This document shows positions 18,211-29,196 of a stretch of DNA of 64,000 bases, piece after piece. The DNA comes from Streptomyces cinereus (GTDB taxonomy: Bacteria; Pseudomonadota; Gammaproteobacteria; Pseudomonadales; Moraxellaceae), in the NCBI GenBank assembly GCA_014647715.1, contig BMPS01000008.1, forward strand, positions 30,711 through 94,710, written 5' to 3'. Numbering within the stretch: the first letter of the stretch is position 1; the number at the start of each line of letters is the position of its first letter. The position numbers were made by a program, and so were the translations under genes. Below the pieces are notes generated by a model that searched no databases, was not told where the DNA came from, and worked only from the letters and a program-made list of their open reading frames with translations.

Positions 18211-19083
18211 CTACTTTGCAGCAGTCGTTGCGGCAGGTTTTTGCGTATTGGCTGTGCTTGCCACTGGGGTGCTATCGGTCGAACTCACAGGTCGTTTATC
18301 CGCTTCAGGCGTTTCTTCAAGCGTATATGGCATGTTATCAATCGGTTGACCAAGTTGCCAATCATACACTTGCTCAGTTTTTTGGTTGCCGGCGGTTAAT
18401 TCAAGTTTCACTTGTTTAGGTACAAAGTTTTTAGGCATCAAAAACCGCCCGCGAATTCTTGCAATCCCATGAATCGAATAACTATTGGGTTGCAATGGGA
18501 CTTCGACCATATTAACTTCATCGAGCAGGGTCAATTTTGGTATCAAATTTTTTGGCTGATTTGACGGATCGACCATACCGACATCAAAGCGGTATTCATA
18601 GGCATTTTCTGGCAACGGTGCAATTTTTGCCCCGATGACTTGTAAATTCATACCGCCTTTTTTGGCAAGCGACGCGGTTAAGTATTGCTGACCTTGTTCA
18701 AGCTGTAAGTTGGTGACTTTTAGATCTTGAATATCGGTACGTAGTGCTGATAGGTTCGCCAAGCTGATATCACGCTCTTGCTGCGCGGTGGTTAATTGGC
18801 TTTGCAACGTATCAGATTTTAGCTTTAATGATTTGATGTTTTCTGCCGAGATTTCAAGACCTGCGGCGGTTTTTTTCGCTTCTTCAGCGGCAAAGCTTAA
18901 GCCGCGATGATAACCAATGCGTTGACCTAACACCAGTGCAATGATGGCAACTAACAACAAACTAACCCCAAACGCAATCAACCACCCAGATATTTTGTTG
19001 GGTTGGGTAATATAATTGCGTTGTGCTTCTGGCAAAGTTTGAGAAGAGTTATGATCTTCGGGTAAATCCATAGAAATACTCAA
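18211..19083 (-). CDS. membrane-anchored coiled-coil protein (DUF6776-like)
   Basis: 290 aa. N-terminal cytoplasmic tail, one membrane segment (WLIAFGVSLLLVAIIALVLG, residues ~34-53), then a coiled coil (about 65-130) and a beta-rich domain with YEYRFDVGMVDPSNQ and GIARIRGRFLMPKN. The C-terminal 40 residues are Thr/Pro/Ala-rich. The layout resembles proteins called DUF6776 in gammaproteobacteria; this is from memory and tentative. 42 bp upstream of clpS on the same strand, so probably in the same transcript. Function unknown. Confidence 0.6.
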   Translation of the reverse strand: MSISMDLPEDHNSSQTLPEAQRNYITQPNKISGWLIAFGVSLLLVAIIALVLGQRIGYHRGLSFAAEEAKKTAAGLEISAENIKSLKLKSDTLQSQLTTAQQERDISLANLSALRTDIQDLKVTNLQLEQGQQYLTASLAKKGGMNLQVIGAKIAPLPENAYEYRFDVGMVDPSNQPKNLIPKLTLLDEVNMVEVPLQPNSYSIHGIARIRGRFLMPKNFVPKQVKLELTAGNQKTEQVYDWQLGQPIDNMPYTLEETPEADKRPVSSTDSTPVASTANTQKPAATTAAK

Positions 19084-19360
19084 ATTGAAAAACGGTCAAA
19101 ACATGGATAATCACAGTACTGATGATAGCTCAAAAAGGGTTGATGAATATGACATCCATTAAAGCGAATCCCATTATAAACAAAAATTATGATGAATTCA
19201 GCTAAATTTATTGACTGAAAAAATAATAAAGTTAGCCCATTTCATCATAGCGTCATATTTTTTTGGCTAAAAAAAATAAAGCAATGCTTGTTATGGCATT
19301 AACATTTTTAAATAGGCTGACCATAAATAGCTTAAGAAAACCACTTATTAAAGAAATAAC

Positions 19361-20428
19361 TTAAGGCACGACGGCAACTAACGCCAACCCTGTTTGCTCT
19401 GCAAGCCCAAACATCACGTTCATATTTTGCACGGCTTGTCCTGCCGCACCTTTGACCAAATTATCTTGTACCACCAAAATCGTCGCCATCGGGCTATTTT
19501 CTAGTGTTTGCACCGCAATTCTTAAATAGTTGCTACCCCGTACACTACGGGTATCTGGGTACATCCCTTTTGGCATGACGTCTACAAAATATTCGTTTTG
19601 ATAGCTGGTTTCATATAAAGATTGTAAATCTAACGCTTGACCCGCCGCCGTCAAGCGAACATGAATCGTGGTAAACATACCGCGAATCATGGGTACTAAA
19701 TGGGGTACAAAGCGGATATCATGCGACTGAAAGCGTTTGCTTTGACCCAATATTTGGTCAATCCCTTGGCTAATCTCTGGAGCGTGACGATGACCTGCCA
19801 CGCCATAGGCGCTAAAACTATCCGATGTCTCGCTAAATAACAAATTCATTTTGGCTTGGCGACCTGCACCTGAGACGCCTGATTTGGCATCAATAATAAT
19901 CCAAGGCTCAATCAATGCCTGCTGCTGGCTGTTTTGGGCGTCGATTAGTGGTTTTAATCCCAAAATCGCCGTGGTGGGATAACAACCTGGGTTGCCAATG
20001 ACCTTGGCTTTGGCAATGGCATCACGATTGACTTCGGGTAACCCATACACAGCTTCTTTTAAAATATCGGGGCAAGTATGTTCAAGTTTATACCAAGTTT
20101 CAAAATCTTGTAGCGACTGCAAACGAAAATCTGCCGCCAAATCGATGACTTTAGTGCCATTTTCGGTTAAAAATTTGGCATGCTTCATGGCAACGCCGTG
20201 GGGCGTAGCAAAGAATACCACATCACATGCTGCTAATTTTTTTTCATCCAAATCCGAAAACGTTAAATCGGTCACGCCCCGCAAACTTGGAAACATATCA
20301 TCAACGCGTCGGCCCGCTTCTGAGCGCGATGTCAGCATCGTCACTTGTGCCTGTGGATGACGACTCAATAGTCGAATTAGCTCTACGCCAGTGTAGCCTG
20401 TGCCACCGACAATACCTACTTTGATCAT
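19361..20428 (-). CDS. argC: N-acetyl-gamma-glutamyl-phosphate reductase
   Basis: Third step of arginine synthesis: NADPH-dependent reduction of N-acetylglutamyl phosphate to the semialdehyde. 355 aa, normal length. Rossmann motif [18 protein letters not shown] at the N-terminus, catalytic cysteine in GNPGCYPT, and a later [14 protein letters not shown] and [11 protein letters not shown] (catalytic His). An AGGAGACGACC ribosome site precedes the ATG. Located 20 bp after hemE on the same strand, so the two probably share a transcript. Confidence 0.96.
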   Translation of the reverse strand: MIKVGIVGGTGYTGVELIRLLSRHPQAQVTMLTSRSEAGRRVDDMFPSLRGVTDLTFSDLDEKKLAACDVVFFATPHGVAMKHAKFLTENGTKVIDLAADFRLQSLQDFETWYKLEHTCPDILKEAVYGLPEVNRDAIAKAKVIGNPGCYPTTAILGLKPLIDAQNSQQQALIEPWIIIDAKSGVSGAGRQAKMNLLFSETSDSFSAYGVAGHRHAPEISQGIDQILGQSKRFQSHDIRFVPHLVPMIRGMFTTIHVRLTAAGQALDLQSLYETSYQNEYFVDVMPKGMYPDTRSVRGSNYLRIAVQTLENSPMATILVVQDNLVKGAAGQAVQNMNVMFGLAEQTGLALVAVVP

Positions 20429-20448
20429 GGTCGTCTCCTGATGTTTTA

Positions 20449-21558
20449 TTAAAGTTTATATTCATGCACCGCATCAATAAAAGCTTTGGCATGGTCAGGA
20501 TTAACCCATTGGTTAATACCGTGACCTAAGTTTGCTATATAGCCTGTTTTATCACCGAGGCTGTAGGCGTCCTGTAGCATCAAATGCGTCTGCTGGCGAA
20601 TATGCTCAGGCGATGCAAATAATGTCGCGGGGTCAAGATTACCTTGCAGCGCGATGCCTGTATGCAGCTTTTTGTGCAATTTGGTCAATTCTTTTTGTTG
20701 TTCAAAGACGATGCTGCGGGCTCTATCTAGTGGCATCGTCCAATCAAGTCCTAGCGCATCCGCGCCACTGTGGCATTGGGTATCTAACCACAAGCCGCCA
20801 CCTTTGGTAAATAGTACCACAGGTACCTCTGGGTATGTTGCTTTGATCGCCGCGACAATTTTAGTATTGTAATGGTGCGAGAATTCAACAAATTGGCGAT
20901 GCGCCAATGCCCCACCCCAACTATCAAAAATTTGTAATAACTGCGCCCCCGCTGCTATCTGCGCTAGCAAATAATCAATCACAGCATCAGTGATTTTAGC
21001 GAGCAGCGCATGCAAGGTTTCAGGCTCGCCATACAACATGGCTTTGGCATAGCGGTATTCTTTAGAACTACCGCCTTCAATCATATAGGTCGCTAGCGTC
21101 CACGGACTACCCGAGAAGCCAAATAATGGCGCACGGCCTGCCAGCGCATGACGAATACTGGTCACCGCTTTCATCACATAGTCAAGTGCATCTGCCATCG
21201 CGACGGTTGGCAAGGCTTCAACCTCTGCCATGCTTCTGACAGTTTTGTGAAATTTTGGGCCTTCCCCTGCTTCAAAATACAGACCCAAACCGAGCGCATC
21301 AGGAATGGTTAAAATATCACTAAACAAAATCGCCGCATCCAACTCAAAACGGCGAAATGGCTGAATGGTGACTTCCGTCGCCAAATCGGTATTTTTGCAA
21401 AGCGATAGAAAATCACCGGCTTGGGCACGGGTTTGTTTATACTCAGGCAAATATCGACCGGCTTGCCGCATCATCCACACAGGGGTCACATCCACAGGTT
21501 CAAAACGCATGGCTCTTAAAATGCGGTCATTTTTTAACATCGGAAAGTTATGGGTCAT
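20449..21558 (-). CDS. hemE: uroporphyrinogen decarboxylase
   Basis: Decarboxylates uroporphyrinogen III to coproporphyrinogen III in heme synthesis. 369 aa, normal length. Signature sequences [15 protein letters not shown] near the N-terminus, [18 protein letters not shown], and [17 protein letters not shown] are present, as is the C-terminal GNLDPATLF and NLGHGI. argC follows closely downstream. A 17-bp tandem duplication lies 22 bp upstream of the start, inside the 5' leader or promoter. Confidence 0.97.
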   Translation of the reverse strand: MTHNFPMLKNDRILRAMRFEPVDVTPVWMMRQAGRYLPEYKQTRAQAGDFLSLCKNTDLATEVTIQPFRRFELDAAILFSDILTIPDALGLGLYFEAGEGPKFHKTVRSMAEVEALPTVAMADALDYVMKAVTSIRHALAGRAPLFGFSGSPWTLATYMIEGGSSKEYRYAKAMLYGEPETLHALLAKITDAVIDYLLAQIAAGAQLLQIFDSWGGALAHRQFVEFSHHYNTKIVAAIKATYPEVPVVLFTKGGGLWLDTQCHSGADALGLDWTMPLDRARSIVFEQQKELTKLHKKLHTGIALQGNLDPATLFASPEHIRQQTHLMLQDAYSLGDKTGYIANLGHGINQWVNPDHAKAFIDAVHEYKL

Positions 21559-21580
21559 GTCATTGCCTTTAAAAATAATC

Positions 21581-21614
21581 TTGGGTAAAAATACTATTGG
21601 GTAAAAATACTATT
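21581..21614. repeat. 17-bp tandem duplication upstream of hemE
   Basis: TTGGGTAAAAATACTAT occurs twice in perfect tandem, starting 23 bp from the hemE start codon. Confidence 0.9.
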
Positions 21615-21660
21615 GAATCAGTCTAAAAGTAGTCAAATTTCAATCAAAAATTGTCGAAAA

Positions 21661-22809
21661 TTATACGATAATCGCCATATTATCACGATGTATCATCACG
21701 TGGCGTTCCTCATTTTTACCCAAAATCGCTTCGATGTCGCTATTGCGTTTGCGAGCGATGCGCTTAGCTTCATTTGATGAGAAATCCACCTGACCGACCG
21801 CGATACGTACCCCTGTTTTATCAACGCACTCCACCACATCACCCTCATCAAAATCACCTTGCACTTCAATCACCCCGACAGGCAATAAGCTTTTGTTATT
21901 TTTAATGATGGCATCTACTGCGCCATCGTCAATCACCAAGCGACCTGCCATGCGCAGATGCGCGGCTAACCATTGTTTTTTGGCAATGCGTTTATCATCG
22001 TCATTGGTAGTGAGCATCGTACCTAAGGATTCCCCTTTGACCACGCGATTAATCACGTTATCGATGCTGCCGCTGACAATCACAGTGGGACAACCACCCA
22101 TTGCCGCAAGCCTTGCCGCACGAATTTTGGTAATCATCCCGCCACGACCCAATTTGCCGCCATCTCCCGCCACGTCAAACAAATAATCTGCCATTGCCCG
22201 TTCCGTCTTAATCAGCTTGGCATCAGGGTTGGTACGAGGATTATCGGTGAATACGCCTTGCTGGTCGGTCAATATAATGTATAAATCAGCTTTGACCATG
22301 GCTGCCACCATCGCACCTAGACTGTCATTATCGCCAAATTTGATTTCATCGACACTCACGGTGTCATTTTCATTAATGACCGGTAGCACGCGCCATTCAA
22401 GTAGCTGATTTAACGTATTGGCGGTATTGAGATAACGATTTCGATTGGCAAGATCGTCATGTGTCAGTAGCAATTGTGCGCTTTGTACACCATACTGAAT
22501 CAACGCCGACCACCAAGTTTCAATCAAGCCCATCTGCCCAATGGCGGCGCAGGCTTGCAAGGCTTGCAATTTTTTGGGGCGTTCTTCCAAATTCATCCGC
22601 ACCACCCCTTCCGCCACTGCCCCTGAGGACACTAGCAATACTTGATAGCCTTCATTGTGCAGCTTGGCAATTTGCTTCGCCCATTCATAAATTGCGGTGC
22701 GATCCAAGCCTTTACCATTATTGGTCAGTAGCGATGAACCAATTTTTACCACAATAGTATTTGACTTAAGGACTTTTTTAGTTGAGCTAGGTGAGGCGGT
22801 GGCAGTCAT
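21661..22809 (-). CDS. proB: glutamate 5-kinase with PUA domain
   Basis: First step of proline synthesis: ATP-dependent phosphorylation of glutamate. About 382 aa from the ATG at 22809. Amino-acid-kinase motifs are [37 protein letters not shown] and [15 protein letters not shown]; a PUA domain follows (about the last 100 residues, including [17 protein letters not shown]). An open frame extends upstream to 22941, but family length and the kinase N-terminus favour 22809. A 14-bp tandem duplication covers this ATG and gives a second, out-of-frame ATG at 22823 whose 6-codon frame ends in TGA overlapping the proB ATG. Confidence 0.93.
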   Translation of the reverse strand: MTATASPSSTKKVLKSNTIVVKIGSSLLTNNGKGLDRTAIYEWAKQIAKLHNEGYQVLLVSSGAVAEGVVRMNLEERPKKLQALQACAAIGQMGLIETWWSALIQYGVQSAQLLLTHDDLANRNRYLNTANTLNQLLEWRVLPVINENDTVSVDEIKFGDNDSLGAMVAAMVKADLYIILTDQQGVFTDNPRTNPDAKLIKTERAMADYLFDVAGDGGKLGRGGMITKIRAARLAAMGGCPTVIVSGSIDNVINRVVKGESLGTMLTTNDDDKRIAKKQWLAAHLRMAGRLVIDDGAVDAIIKNNKSLLPVGVIEVQGDFDEGDVVECVDKTGVRIAVGQVDFSSNEAKRIARKRNSDIEAILGKNEERHVMIHRDNMAIIV

Positions 22810-22825
22810 AAGTTGGCAGTCATAA
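22798..22825. repeat. 14-bp tandem duplication across proB start
   Basis: GGTGGCAGTCATAA followed by GTTGGCAGTCATAA (one mismatch). Each copy contains a CAT, so the minus strand has two ATGs 14 nt apart. Confidence 0.9.
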
Positions 22826-23122
22826 TCAGTCAAGTGCAATTTTTTAATCAAATTAAATGCCATAATGGCTTGGCAGAGCATTGTAACAATTTTTACTGGC
22901 TTTATAAATGCTAATCGATGCCGGTAGCCGTTAAATATCACACGTTTTTGTCATACGCATTTTTATCCCAATTAAATAGCAACCATTGAAAAAACAAATT
23001 GAAATTGTCAACTAAAAAATATCGACTTGAGGTTTTCTCAATTTAGATGAGGATAACTTGCTATCAACATTGCTTTTATATAAATTTGCTCATCTTCATG
23101 TGCTACTGGGTTTATCAAATTT
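22826..23122. other. divergent proB / degV promoter region
   Basis: About 300 bp. It holds the leftward proB and rightward degV promoters and the in-frame but unlikely N-terminal extension of proB. No structured element was recognised. Confidence 0.4.
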
Positions 23123-24004
23123 ATGAAAAGAGCTGTTGTCACCACTTCCTCATCTTGTCTTGAAGCACTTGAATTGTCGCAAGGCATGGACATTCTGCGC
23201 TTACACGTAAACATCAATAACGTTGATTTTATCGATGGTAAAAATATCACCAGTGAGCGTCTGGCAACCATCATGAAAACCAACCTCAAATCGGTGGCGA
23301 GGACATTTCCGCCCTCCATCCATGAGATGCACCTGTTGTTTAATGATTTGATTGCTCGCGGAGTCACTGAGGTATTTGTTTGCGGCATCTCGTCCAAATT
23401 TAGCCAAACCTTGCCCATGCTAGAAGAACTCAAAGTACATTATGCCAATCGTCTGCACATCTTTGTGTATGACACCAAAACACTCAATATTGCTGAAGGG
23501 GCGCTGGCGTACGAGGCAAAAGTGTTGATTGAGCAAGGTGAGTCGTTTGAAAACGTGGCAAAAAAACTTGACGATTTGCGACGTCGCAGTGAATTTTTAT
23601 TTACCCTTAGTGACTTGGACTATATTATTCGCAACAAAAAATTGTCCGCCCCTGCCGCATTTGTTGCCAACTTATTTGATATTAAACCGATTATGCAAAT
23701 TAATCAAATTGGCGAGATTATCGCAGTAGAAAAAGTGCGAAAGCTTGAAAAAACCCTGACTACCATGGGAAAAACCGTCGAAAAACTTGGCGCAAATCAA
23801 CCCGCGTTTATCTATTTGACAGATACGGGGCATCATGAAAGTACCGAATTTTTTAAAAAAATATTAGCGACCCATTTTGGTTGGCATGATTTGCCTGTGA
23901 TTCGCGTGTCGACCATTTCGCTTGCCAATCATGGCTTGATGGGAACAGGCATTGGGGTGTTTTATGGTGAATTACCCCACATTGTCAAAGCATTAAAAAA
24001 ATGA
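23123..24004 (+). CDS. DegV-family protein (fatty-acid-binding fold)
   Basis: 293 aa. The start resembles DegV proteins (VVTTSSSCLEA in place of the family's VTDSSADL; EALELSQGMDILRLHVNINN). It has the TFPPSIHEMHLLFNDLIARG stretch (family: TSQPS-EF) and DTKTLNIAEGALAYEA (family: DS-S-S-G-G). The C-terminal domain has VRKLEKTLTTMGKTVEKL. DegV/FakB proteins bind a fatty acid; in Firmicutes they feed a fatty-acid kinase. The kinase partner is not visible here, so the role is open. Monocistronic, ended by a strong bidirectional terminator. Confidence 0.82.
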   Translation: MKRAVVTTSSSCLEALELSQGMDILRLHVNINNVDFIDGKNITSERLATIMKTNLKSVARTFPPSIHEMHLLFNDLIARGVTEVFVCGISSKFSQTLPMLEELKVHYANRLHIFVYDTKTLNIAEGALAYEAKVLIEQGESFENVAKKLDDLRRRSEFLFTLSDLDYIIRNKKLSAPAAFVANLFDIKPIMQINQIGEIIAVEKVRKLEKTLTTMGKTVEKLGANQPAFIYLTDTGHHESTEFFKKILATHFGWHDLPVIRVSTISLANHGLMGTGIGVFYGELPHIVKALKK

Positions 24005-24030
24005 CCTATTCTTATCTACATTCAGCTAAT

Positions 24031-24060
24031 AAAAAAGGTTAGCCCGCGCTAACCTTTTTA
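24031..24060. terminator. bidirectional terminator degV / obgE
   Basis: AAAAAAGGTTAGC-CCGC-GCTAACCTTTTT: 12-bp A/T-flanked stem with a 4-nt loop, between convergent genes. Confidence 0.92.
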
Positions 24061-24070
24061 AAGCTATTTC

Positions 24071-25324
<1,254 letters not shown>

Positions 25325-25408
25325 TTAAATTCTTGAATAACCAAATATTATAGCATGAATTTTAGCAAGAAAAATTTGAACAGGATCGATGTTTGAAATT
25401 TTATCTAA

Positions 25409-25434
25409 TAAAAAACCGCCCAAACTTGAGCGGT
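25409..25434 (-). terminator. weak terminator downstream of gap
   Basis: On the minus strand: stem ACCGC/GCGGT with a 10-nt loop followed by a run of T (A run 25410-25415 on the plus strand). Confidence 0.5.
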
Positions 25435-25454
25435 CTTGTCATCGTTCTTAACGC

Positions 25455-25496
25455 TTAGGCATTTTTCGCCATGGTTTAGGCATTTTTTGCCATGGT
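25455..25496. repeat. 21-bp tandem duplication across gap stop
   Basis: Two copies with one mismatch (25455-25475 and 25476-25496). Read on the minus strand, the gap tail T-M-A-K-N-A-stop is followed directly by a second T-M-A-K-N-A-stop in the same frame. Confidence 0.92.
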
Positions 25497-26843
25497 TTCA
25501 GCGACACGCAATACTTGGGTGCTATAGCCCATTTCGTTGTCATACCATAGGTACATCACTGCACGGTTGTCTTGAGCAAGCGTAGATTTGGCGTCCCAAA
25601 TCGCCACTTTTTCACAGCCGACAAAGTCGGTAGAAACGGCTTCATCCGAATCTGAGTAAGCAATTTGCGCTTGCCATTGTTCGCTCTGACTGGCTTCCTT
25701 GATAAAGGCATTGAGTTCATCGCTTGAATTAACAGGGTTTTTGAAATTCAAATTCAAAATCGCAAGGCTCACGTTTGGCGTTGGTACACGTACCGAGCTG
25801 CCTGACAATTTGCCTTTTAGTTCTGGAATCGCTTTACTGACCGCTTTGGCAGCACCTGTGCTTGTCATCACCATATTTAAGGTTGCAGCACGCCCACGAC
25901 GCTCAGCTTTATGGTGGTTATCAACCAAGTTTTGGTCATTGGTGAATGCATGGATGGTTTCCATGTGACCGTTTTCAATGCCGTATTTATCGTTTAACAG
26001 TTTGAGCGTAGGGGTAATCGCATTGGTGGTACAGCTTGCCGCTGACACGATGGTATCATTGCCGATGGTGTCGTCATTGACATTATAGACGATGTTTTTG
26101 ATATCGCCCGACGCTGGGGCGGTCAATAGCACTTTTTTGGCACCTTTTGACTGTAAATGCTTGCCAAGACCTGCTTCATCTTTCCATTTACCGGTGTTGT
26201 CGATGATTAAGGCATTGTCGATACCATAAGACGTGTAGTCGATTTCGCTTGGGTCAGCGGCATAAATGACTTTGATAAAACGACCGTTGGCGATGATACC
26301 GCTGTTTGCTTTATCAACCACCACTGAGCCATCAAACCAGCCATGTACCGAGTCACGCTCAAGTAAGCTTGCACGTTTTTCCAAGTCTTTTAATAAAGCG
26401 TCTGCTTCACCGGCTGGACGGACGACGATGGCTTTTAATTGTAAGCCTTTGTCTGAGGCAGGACGGCTCATCAGCAAACGAGCCAAGATACGACCGATAC
26501 GACCAAAACCATACAACACGACATCTGTCGCAGGCACTTCGTCACCGCTAGTAAAGCTGTCGGCTTGTTTGCCTGATTTGAGCGCTTGACCCAAGTCCAC
26601 CGTGGTATGGCTTAGATTTTGGTCGTTTAACGCGGTGGCAAAGGCAAGTGTATCAGCGATGTTAAGGGCGTTTTTGTCATGATGGGCGATGATATCAACA
26701 AGGTTTAGTGCAATGCGGTTGCCAAAAAACAACACATTGACGCCTTTATTGGCTAGGGTATTTAGCTCAACTAACAACTGAATCGCTTGGGCTTCTTGAT
26801 TTTTGCGAGTGGTGAGGTGGTCTTGGTAGAGATTGGCAGACAT
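25476..26843 (-). CDS. gap: glyceraldehyde-3-phosphate dehydrogenase, long type
   Basis: Phosphorylating GAPDH of central carbon metabolism. 455 aa: an N-terminal extension of roughly 120 residues precedes the NAD-binding VVLYGFGRIGRILARLLMSR. The catalytic cysteine is in VSAASCTTNAITP, followed by the family segments MTSTGAAKAV and VRVPTPNVS. Long forms of this kind are known in Acinetobacter, Psychrobacter and Pseudomonas, where they are thought to act in gluconeogenesis. It has its own transcript. The stop codon lies in a 21-bp tandem duplication. Confidence 0.94.
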   Translation of the reverse strand: MSANLYQDHLTTRKNQEAQAIQLLVELNTLANKGVNVLFFGNRIALNLVDIIAHHDKNALNIADTLAFATALNDQNLSHTTVDLGQALKSGKQADSFTSGDEVPATDVVLYGFGRIGRILARLLMSRPASDKGLQLKAIVVRPAGEADALLKDLEKRASLLERDSVHGWFDGSVVVDKANSGIIANGRFIKVIYAADPSEIDYTSYGIDNALIIDNTGKWKDEAGLGKHLQSKGAKKVLLTAPASGDIKNIVYNVNDDTIGNDTIVSAASCTTNAITPTLKLLNDKYGIENGHMETIHAFTNDQNLVDNHHKAERRGRAATLNMVMTSTGAAKAVSKAIPELKGKLSGSSVRVPTPNVSLAILNLNFKNPVNSSDELNAFIKEASQSEQWQAQIAYSDSDEAVSTDFVGCEKVAIWDAKSTLAQDNRAVMYLWYDNEMGYSTQVLRVAETMAKNA

Positions 26844-26969
26844 AGTATGACCTTTTTTTGTGAAGGAAAAATAAAATCTGTGGAAAATGCAGCAATGAAT
26901 AAACGCCTAAATTGTAACGGAATTTAGGCGTTTTAGCAATTTTAAAGCAGGGTGTTTCAACTACCTAGA

Positions 26970-27563
26970 TTATCGGCTATTTTGTACGGTTTTTTGCAAT
27001 TTACTGACATCGTAGCCTTGAGATTTTGCGGTAGCGACCATTGTTTGATAAGTAGCTTCATCCATCGTGGGCGTGCGTGACAAAATCCACAAGTATTTTT
27101 GATTTGGCGTACCCACCAACGCATGGCTATAATTGGGGTCTAAAGCAAGCACCCAATAATCGGCTTTACCCACAGGCAACCAACGCAATCCTTGCGGCAA
27201 GAAAGTAACTTTAAGTTTACTGCCACTGTCGCCATTTTTGGTGGCTTCACCAATGCTTTGCATGGGTTTGCCATCTTTGCCCATACATTGGTTATTGACT
27301 TCCACCTTGCCTGTCGGTTGTAGGGTGTAAGTGGCGGTGACATCACTGGCACAGTTACGCTGAAAAAACATCGGCAAACGGGCGATTTCGTACCATTTAC
27401 CCGCATACCGGTTTAAATCAACGCTTTGTACTGCCTGAGCTTTGCCAACGCCTGTGGGCTTGGCGGTGGTTTCGGTTGTGGGGGTGGTGGAGCAAGCACT
27501 CATCGCAATTAATGTACCTGCAATACCTGCCACTGCTAGCGTTTTTTTACTCATCAGTTTCAT
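26970..27563 (-). CDS. outer-membrane lipoprotein lipocalin (Blc-like)
   Basis: About 197 aa. The start at 27563 is supported by AAGGTGA upstream; 27554 (next ATG) is possible. Lipoprotein signal with lipobox-like AMSAC near residue 23, then a Thr/Pro linker. Lipocalin motifs: NRYAGKWYEIARLPMFFQ (the G-x-W motif), VTATYTLQPTGKVEVNNQC, DYWVLALDPNYSHALVGTP and LWILSRTP. Blc-type lipocalins bind lipids such as lysophospholipids at the outer membrane under stress. Single gene. Confidence 0.9.
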   Translation of the reverse strand: MKLMSKKTLAVAGIAGTLIAMSACSTTPTTETTAKPTGVGKAQAVQSVDLNRYAGKWYEIARLPMFFQRNCASDVTATYTLQPTGKVEVNNQCMGKDGKPMQSIGEATKNGDSGSKLKVTFLPQGLRWLPVGKADYWVLALDPNYSHALVGTPNQKYLWILSRTPTMDEATYQTMVATAKSQGYDVSKLQKTVQNSR

Positions 27564-27712
27564 TGTGTATATCACCTTATTTTACTCAGTCTTACTGCGC
27601 ATTAAAGTACTCATTTTAGCTCAAAATAAACGCTCAAACGGTGACTATTGGGGCATTTTTTGTCAGCCAGTTGTTACAACGAATGCGCTATTGTCAACCT
27701 GTTGGCTAGTTT

Positions 27713-28744
27713 TTATACCTTGTCGACCAATAACCGAATACCCGCGATTCCCATCGCCCCATGCTCATAGGCGGTGGCTAAGTCTTCTTGCCCCACCCCA
27801 CCCAGCGCAAAAACCGGCACATCACAGATTTTTGCCAATTCACTCAAGGTTTGCCAGCCCATGCCCCCACTTTGAAAGGTTTCTGGGTGTGTCGGAGTGG
27901 CTTTCACCGGGGATAAAAAACAGCCCATCACAGTATGCGAGGTTGCCAAGGCATTTAATCTGCTTAGGCTATGTTGGTCATGGCAACTGGCAAAATAGTG
28001 ATAATTTTTTGATAGGTTTAAGAAATCAAGCGTCATGAGTTGTTGGTGATTTAAATGTACCATGCCGTTTTTTAACCACGCATCTAAACGCTGAAATAAG
28101 CGCTCAGGTAAGTACTCAAATAAGCGCTCAACTGTTGCATATTGAATAATCGGGGTGATATCCGCCCTTATCGTGAGTAAGCCATCAATCATAGCGGTGG
28201 CATTTTCATCGCTGGTTTGCGGGCGAAGATAACAATGGGCACTTTGGGGCAGTTTTTGGCTATAAAAATCAACCCACTTATCCACACTAACCAAGCTATC
28301 TAAAGGCTGGGTGATATAAATTGTATTAGGCAATTTTAACCACTCTAAAATGCGGGCATTGGCATCGGGCAAAGGGTACTGATTGGCGACCAAGTCTGAC
28401 TGATGAACCCATGTGACGGCTTGACCTTCCTTGCCTTTACCCTGTTGTAACCCATCAAACTGGGCTTGGCTCACTCGAATTTTAAAGACATGCAATGCCA
28501 CGGTTTTATCAGCATAATCATGGCGTATCACCCCCATTTTGACTGCGGTATTTTGCGCGATATCCAAGCCAATCTCTTCATGGACTTCACGAATTAACCC
28601 TTGTGTTGGGGTTTCATCTGGCTCAATTTTCCCCCCAACAAATTCATAGCGATTGCCTTGGTGTTGACTGGCATGGCGAAATCCGAGTAGATATTGATTG
28701 TTAAAATGTATCACCGCAACTGCCACATTTACGACTTTTGACAT
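27713..28744 (-). CDS. Nudix hydrolase fused to a thiamine-phosphate-synthase-like domain
   Basis: 343 aa. Residues 1-130 are a MutT-type Nudix domain: VAVAVIHFNNQYLLGFRHAS and a complete Nudix box (GKIEPDE...REVHEEIGL). Residues ~150-343 resemble ThiE/TenI (TIRADITPIIQYATVERLFE early, VFALGGVGQEDLATAYEHGAMGIAGI at the phosphate-binding end). Fusions of this kind are known in gammaproteobacteria; the Nudix half is presumed to clean 8-oxo-dGTP, while the second half has no proven role. No thi genes are near. A 24-bp repeat inside the gene duplicates an E-R-L-F motif. Confidence 0.9.
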   Translation of the reverse strand: MSKVVNVAVAVIHFNNQYLLGFRHASQHQGNRYEFVGGKIEPDETPTQGLIREVHEEIGLDIAQNTAVKMGVIRHDYADKTVALHVFKIRVSQAQFDGLQQGKGKEGQAVTWVHQSDLVANQYPLPDANARILEWLKLPNTIYITQPLDSLVSVDKWVDFYSQKLPQSAHCYLRPQTSDENATAMIDGLLTIRADITPIIQYATVERLFEYLPERLFQRLDAWLKNGMVHLNHQQLMTLDFLNLSKNYHYFASCHDQHSLSRLNALATSHTVMGCFLSPVKATPTHPETFQSGGMGWQTLSELAKICDVPVFALGGVGQEDLATAYEHGAMGIAGIRLLVDKV

Positions 28745-28831
28745 ATTTTTCTCAAATTATTGATTGTTACCTATTATAAAGCATTAAATTTGATGAAAAA
28801 GTGAAAAAAGTCACTTGACGACCCATTAAAT

Positions 28832-28850
28832 ATAAATGATAATCATTATC
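28832..28850 (+). promoter_or_regulatory. Fur box upstream of hemP
   Basis: ATAAATGATAATCATTATC matches 16 of 19 positions of the consensus GATAATGATAATCATTATC. It lies 46 bp before the hemP ATG, so iron repression is expected. Confidence 0.8.
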
Positions 28851-28896
28851 AATTAAAAACACTATTCGCCCATCTTACAGAGAAAAGGAGTATCCC

Positions 28897-29061
28897 ATGT
28901 TACACTTATTAAATCGTGCCAATCTCATTCAACAAAGTTCCTTGCCTACGCTATATTCCAATCATTTATTTGCGCTGACCAAAGAGATTCGCATTCAGCA
29001 TGACGGCGAAGAATACCGTCTTCGATTAACCCGTAATAACCGCCTAATACTCACCAAATAG
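28897..29061 (+). CDS. hemP: hemin uptake protein HemP
   Basis: 54 aa, below usual ORF cut-offs. The ATG has a strong AAAGGAG site 6 nt upstream. The C-terminal pattern KEIRIQHDGEEYRLRLTRNN followed by RLILTK is the hallmark of the HemP family, small proteins encoded with heme-uptake genes. In Burkholderia and relatives HemP/HmuP is needed for full heme-receptor expression; that role here is inferred. It stands alone with a Fur box in front and a terminator behind; no TonB receptor or heme ABC genes follow. A 15-bp tandem duplication covers its stop codon. Confidence 0.86.
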   Translation: MLHLLNRANLIQQSSLPTLYSNHLFALTKEIRIQHDGEEYRLRLTRNNRLILTK

Positions 29062-29078
29062 TGACTCACCAAATAGTC
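29049..29078. repeat. 15-bp tandem duplication across hemP stop
   Basis: ACTCACCAAATAGTG followed by ACTCACCAAATAGTC. It repeats the L-T-K-stop end of hemP in frame after the stop codon. Confidence 0.9.
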
Positions 29079-29098
29079 CCCGTGAAATTGTTAATATA

Positions 29099-29131
29099 AA
29101 AAAGCCAATCTTCCTCAGAGTGGCTTTTTTA
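29099..29131. terminator. terminator after hemP
   Basis: AAAAAGCCA / TGGCTTTTTT stem with a 13-nt loop and T run; A run on the other side makes it usable by the convergent SDR transcript if that reads through. Confidence 0.7.
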
Positions 29132-29196
29132 AATGGTTAAGTTGATAGTCTCTGTTGCCAGTCACCTTTCCCAATTACCGTTAACAATCACCTGAA

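Noticed and set aside
27442..28038. 198-codon frame on the plus strand between lipocalin and Nudix-ThiE
   Set aside because: Overlaps the ends of two well-supported minus-strand genes; no coherent motif.
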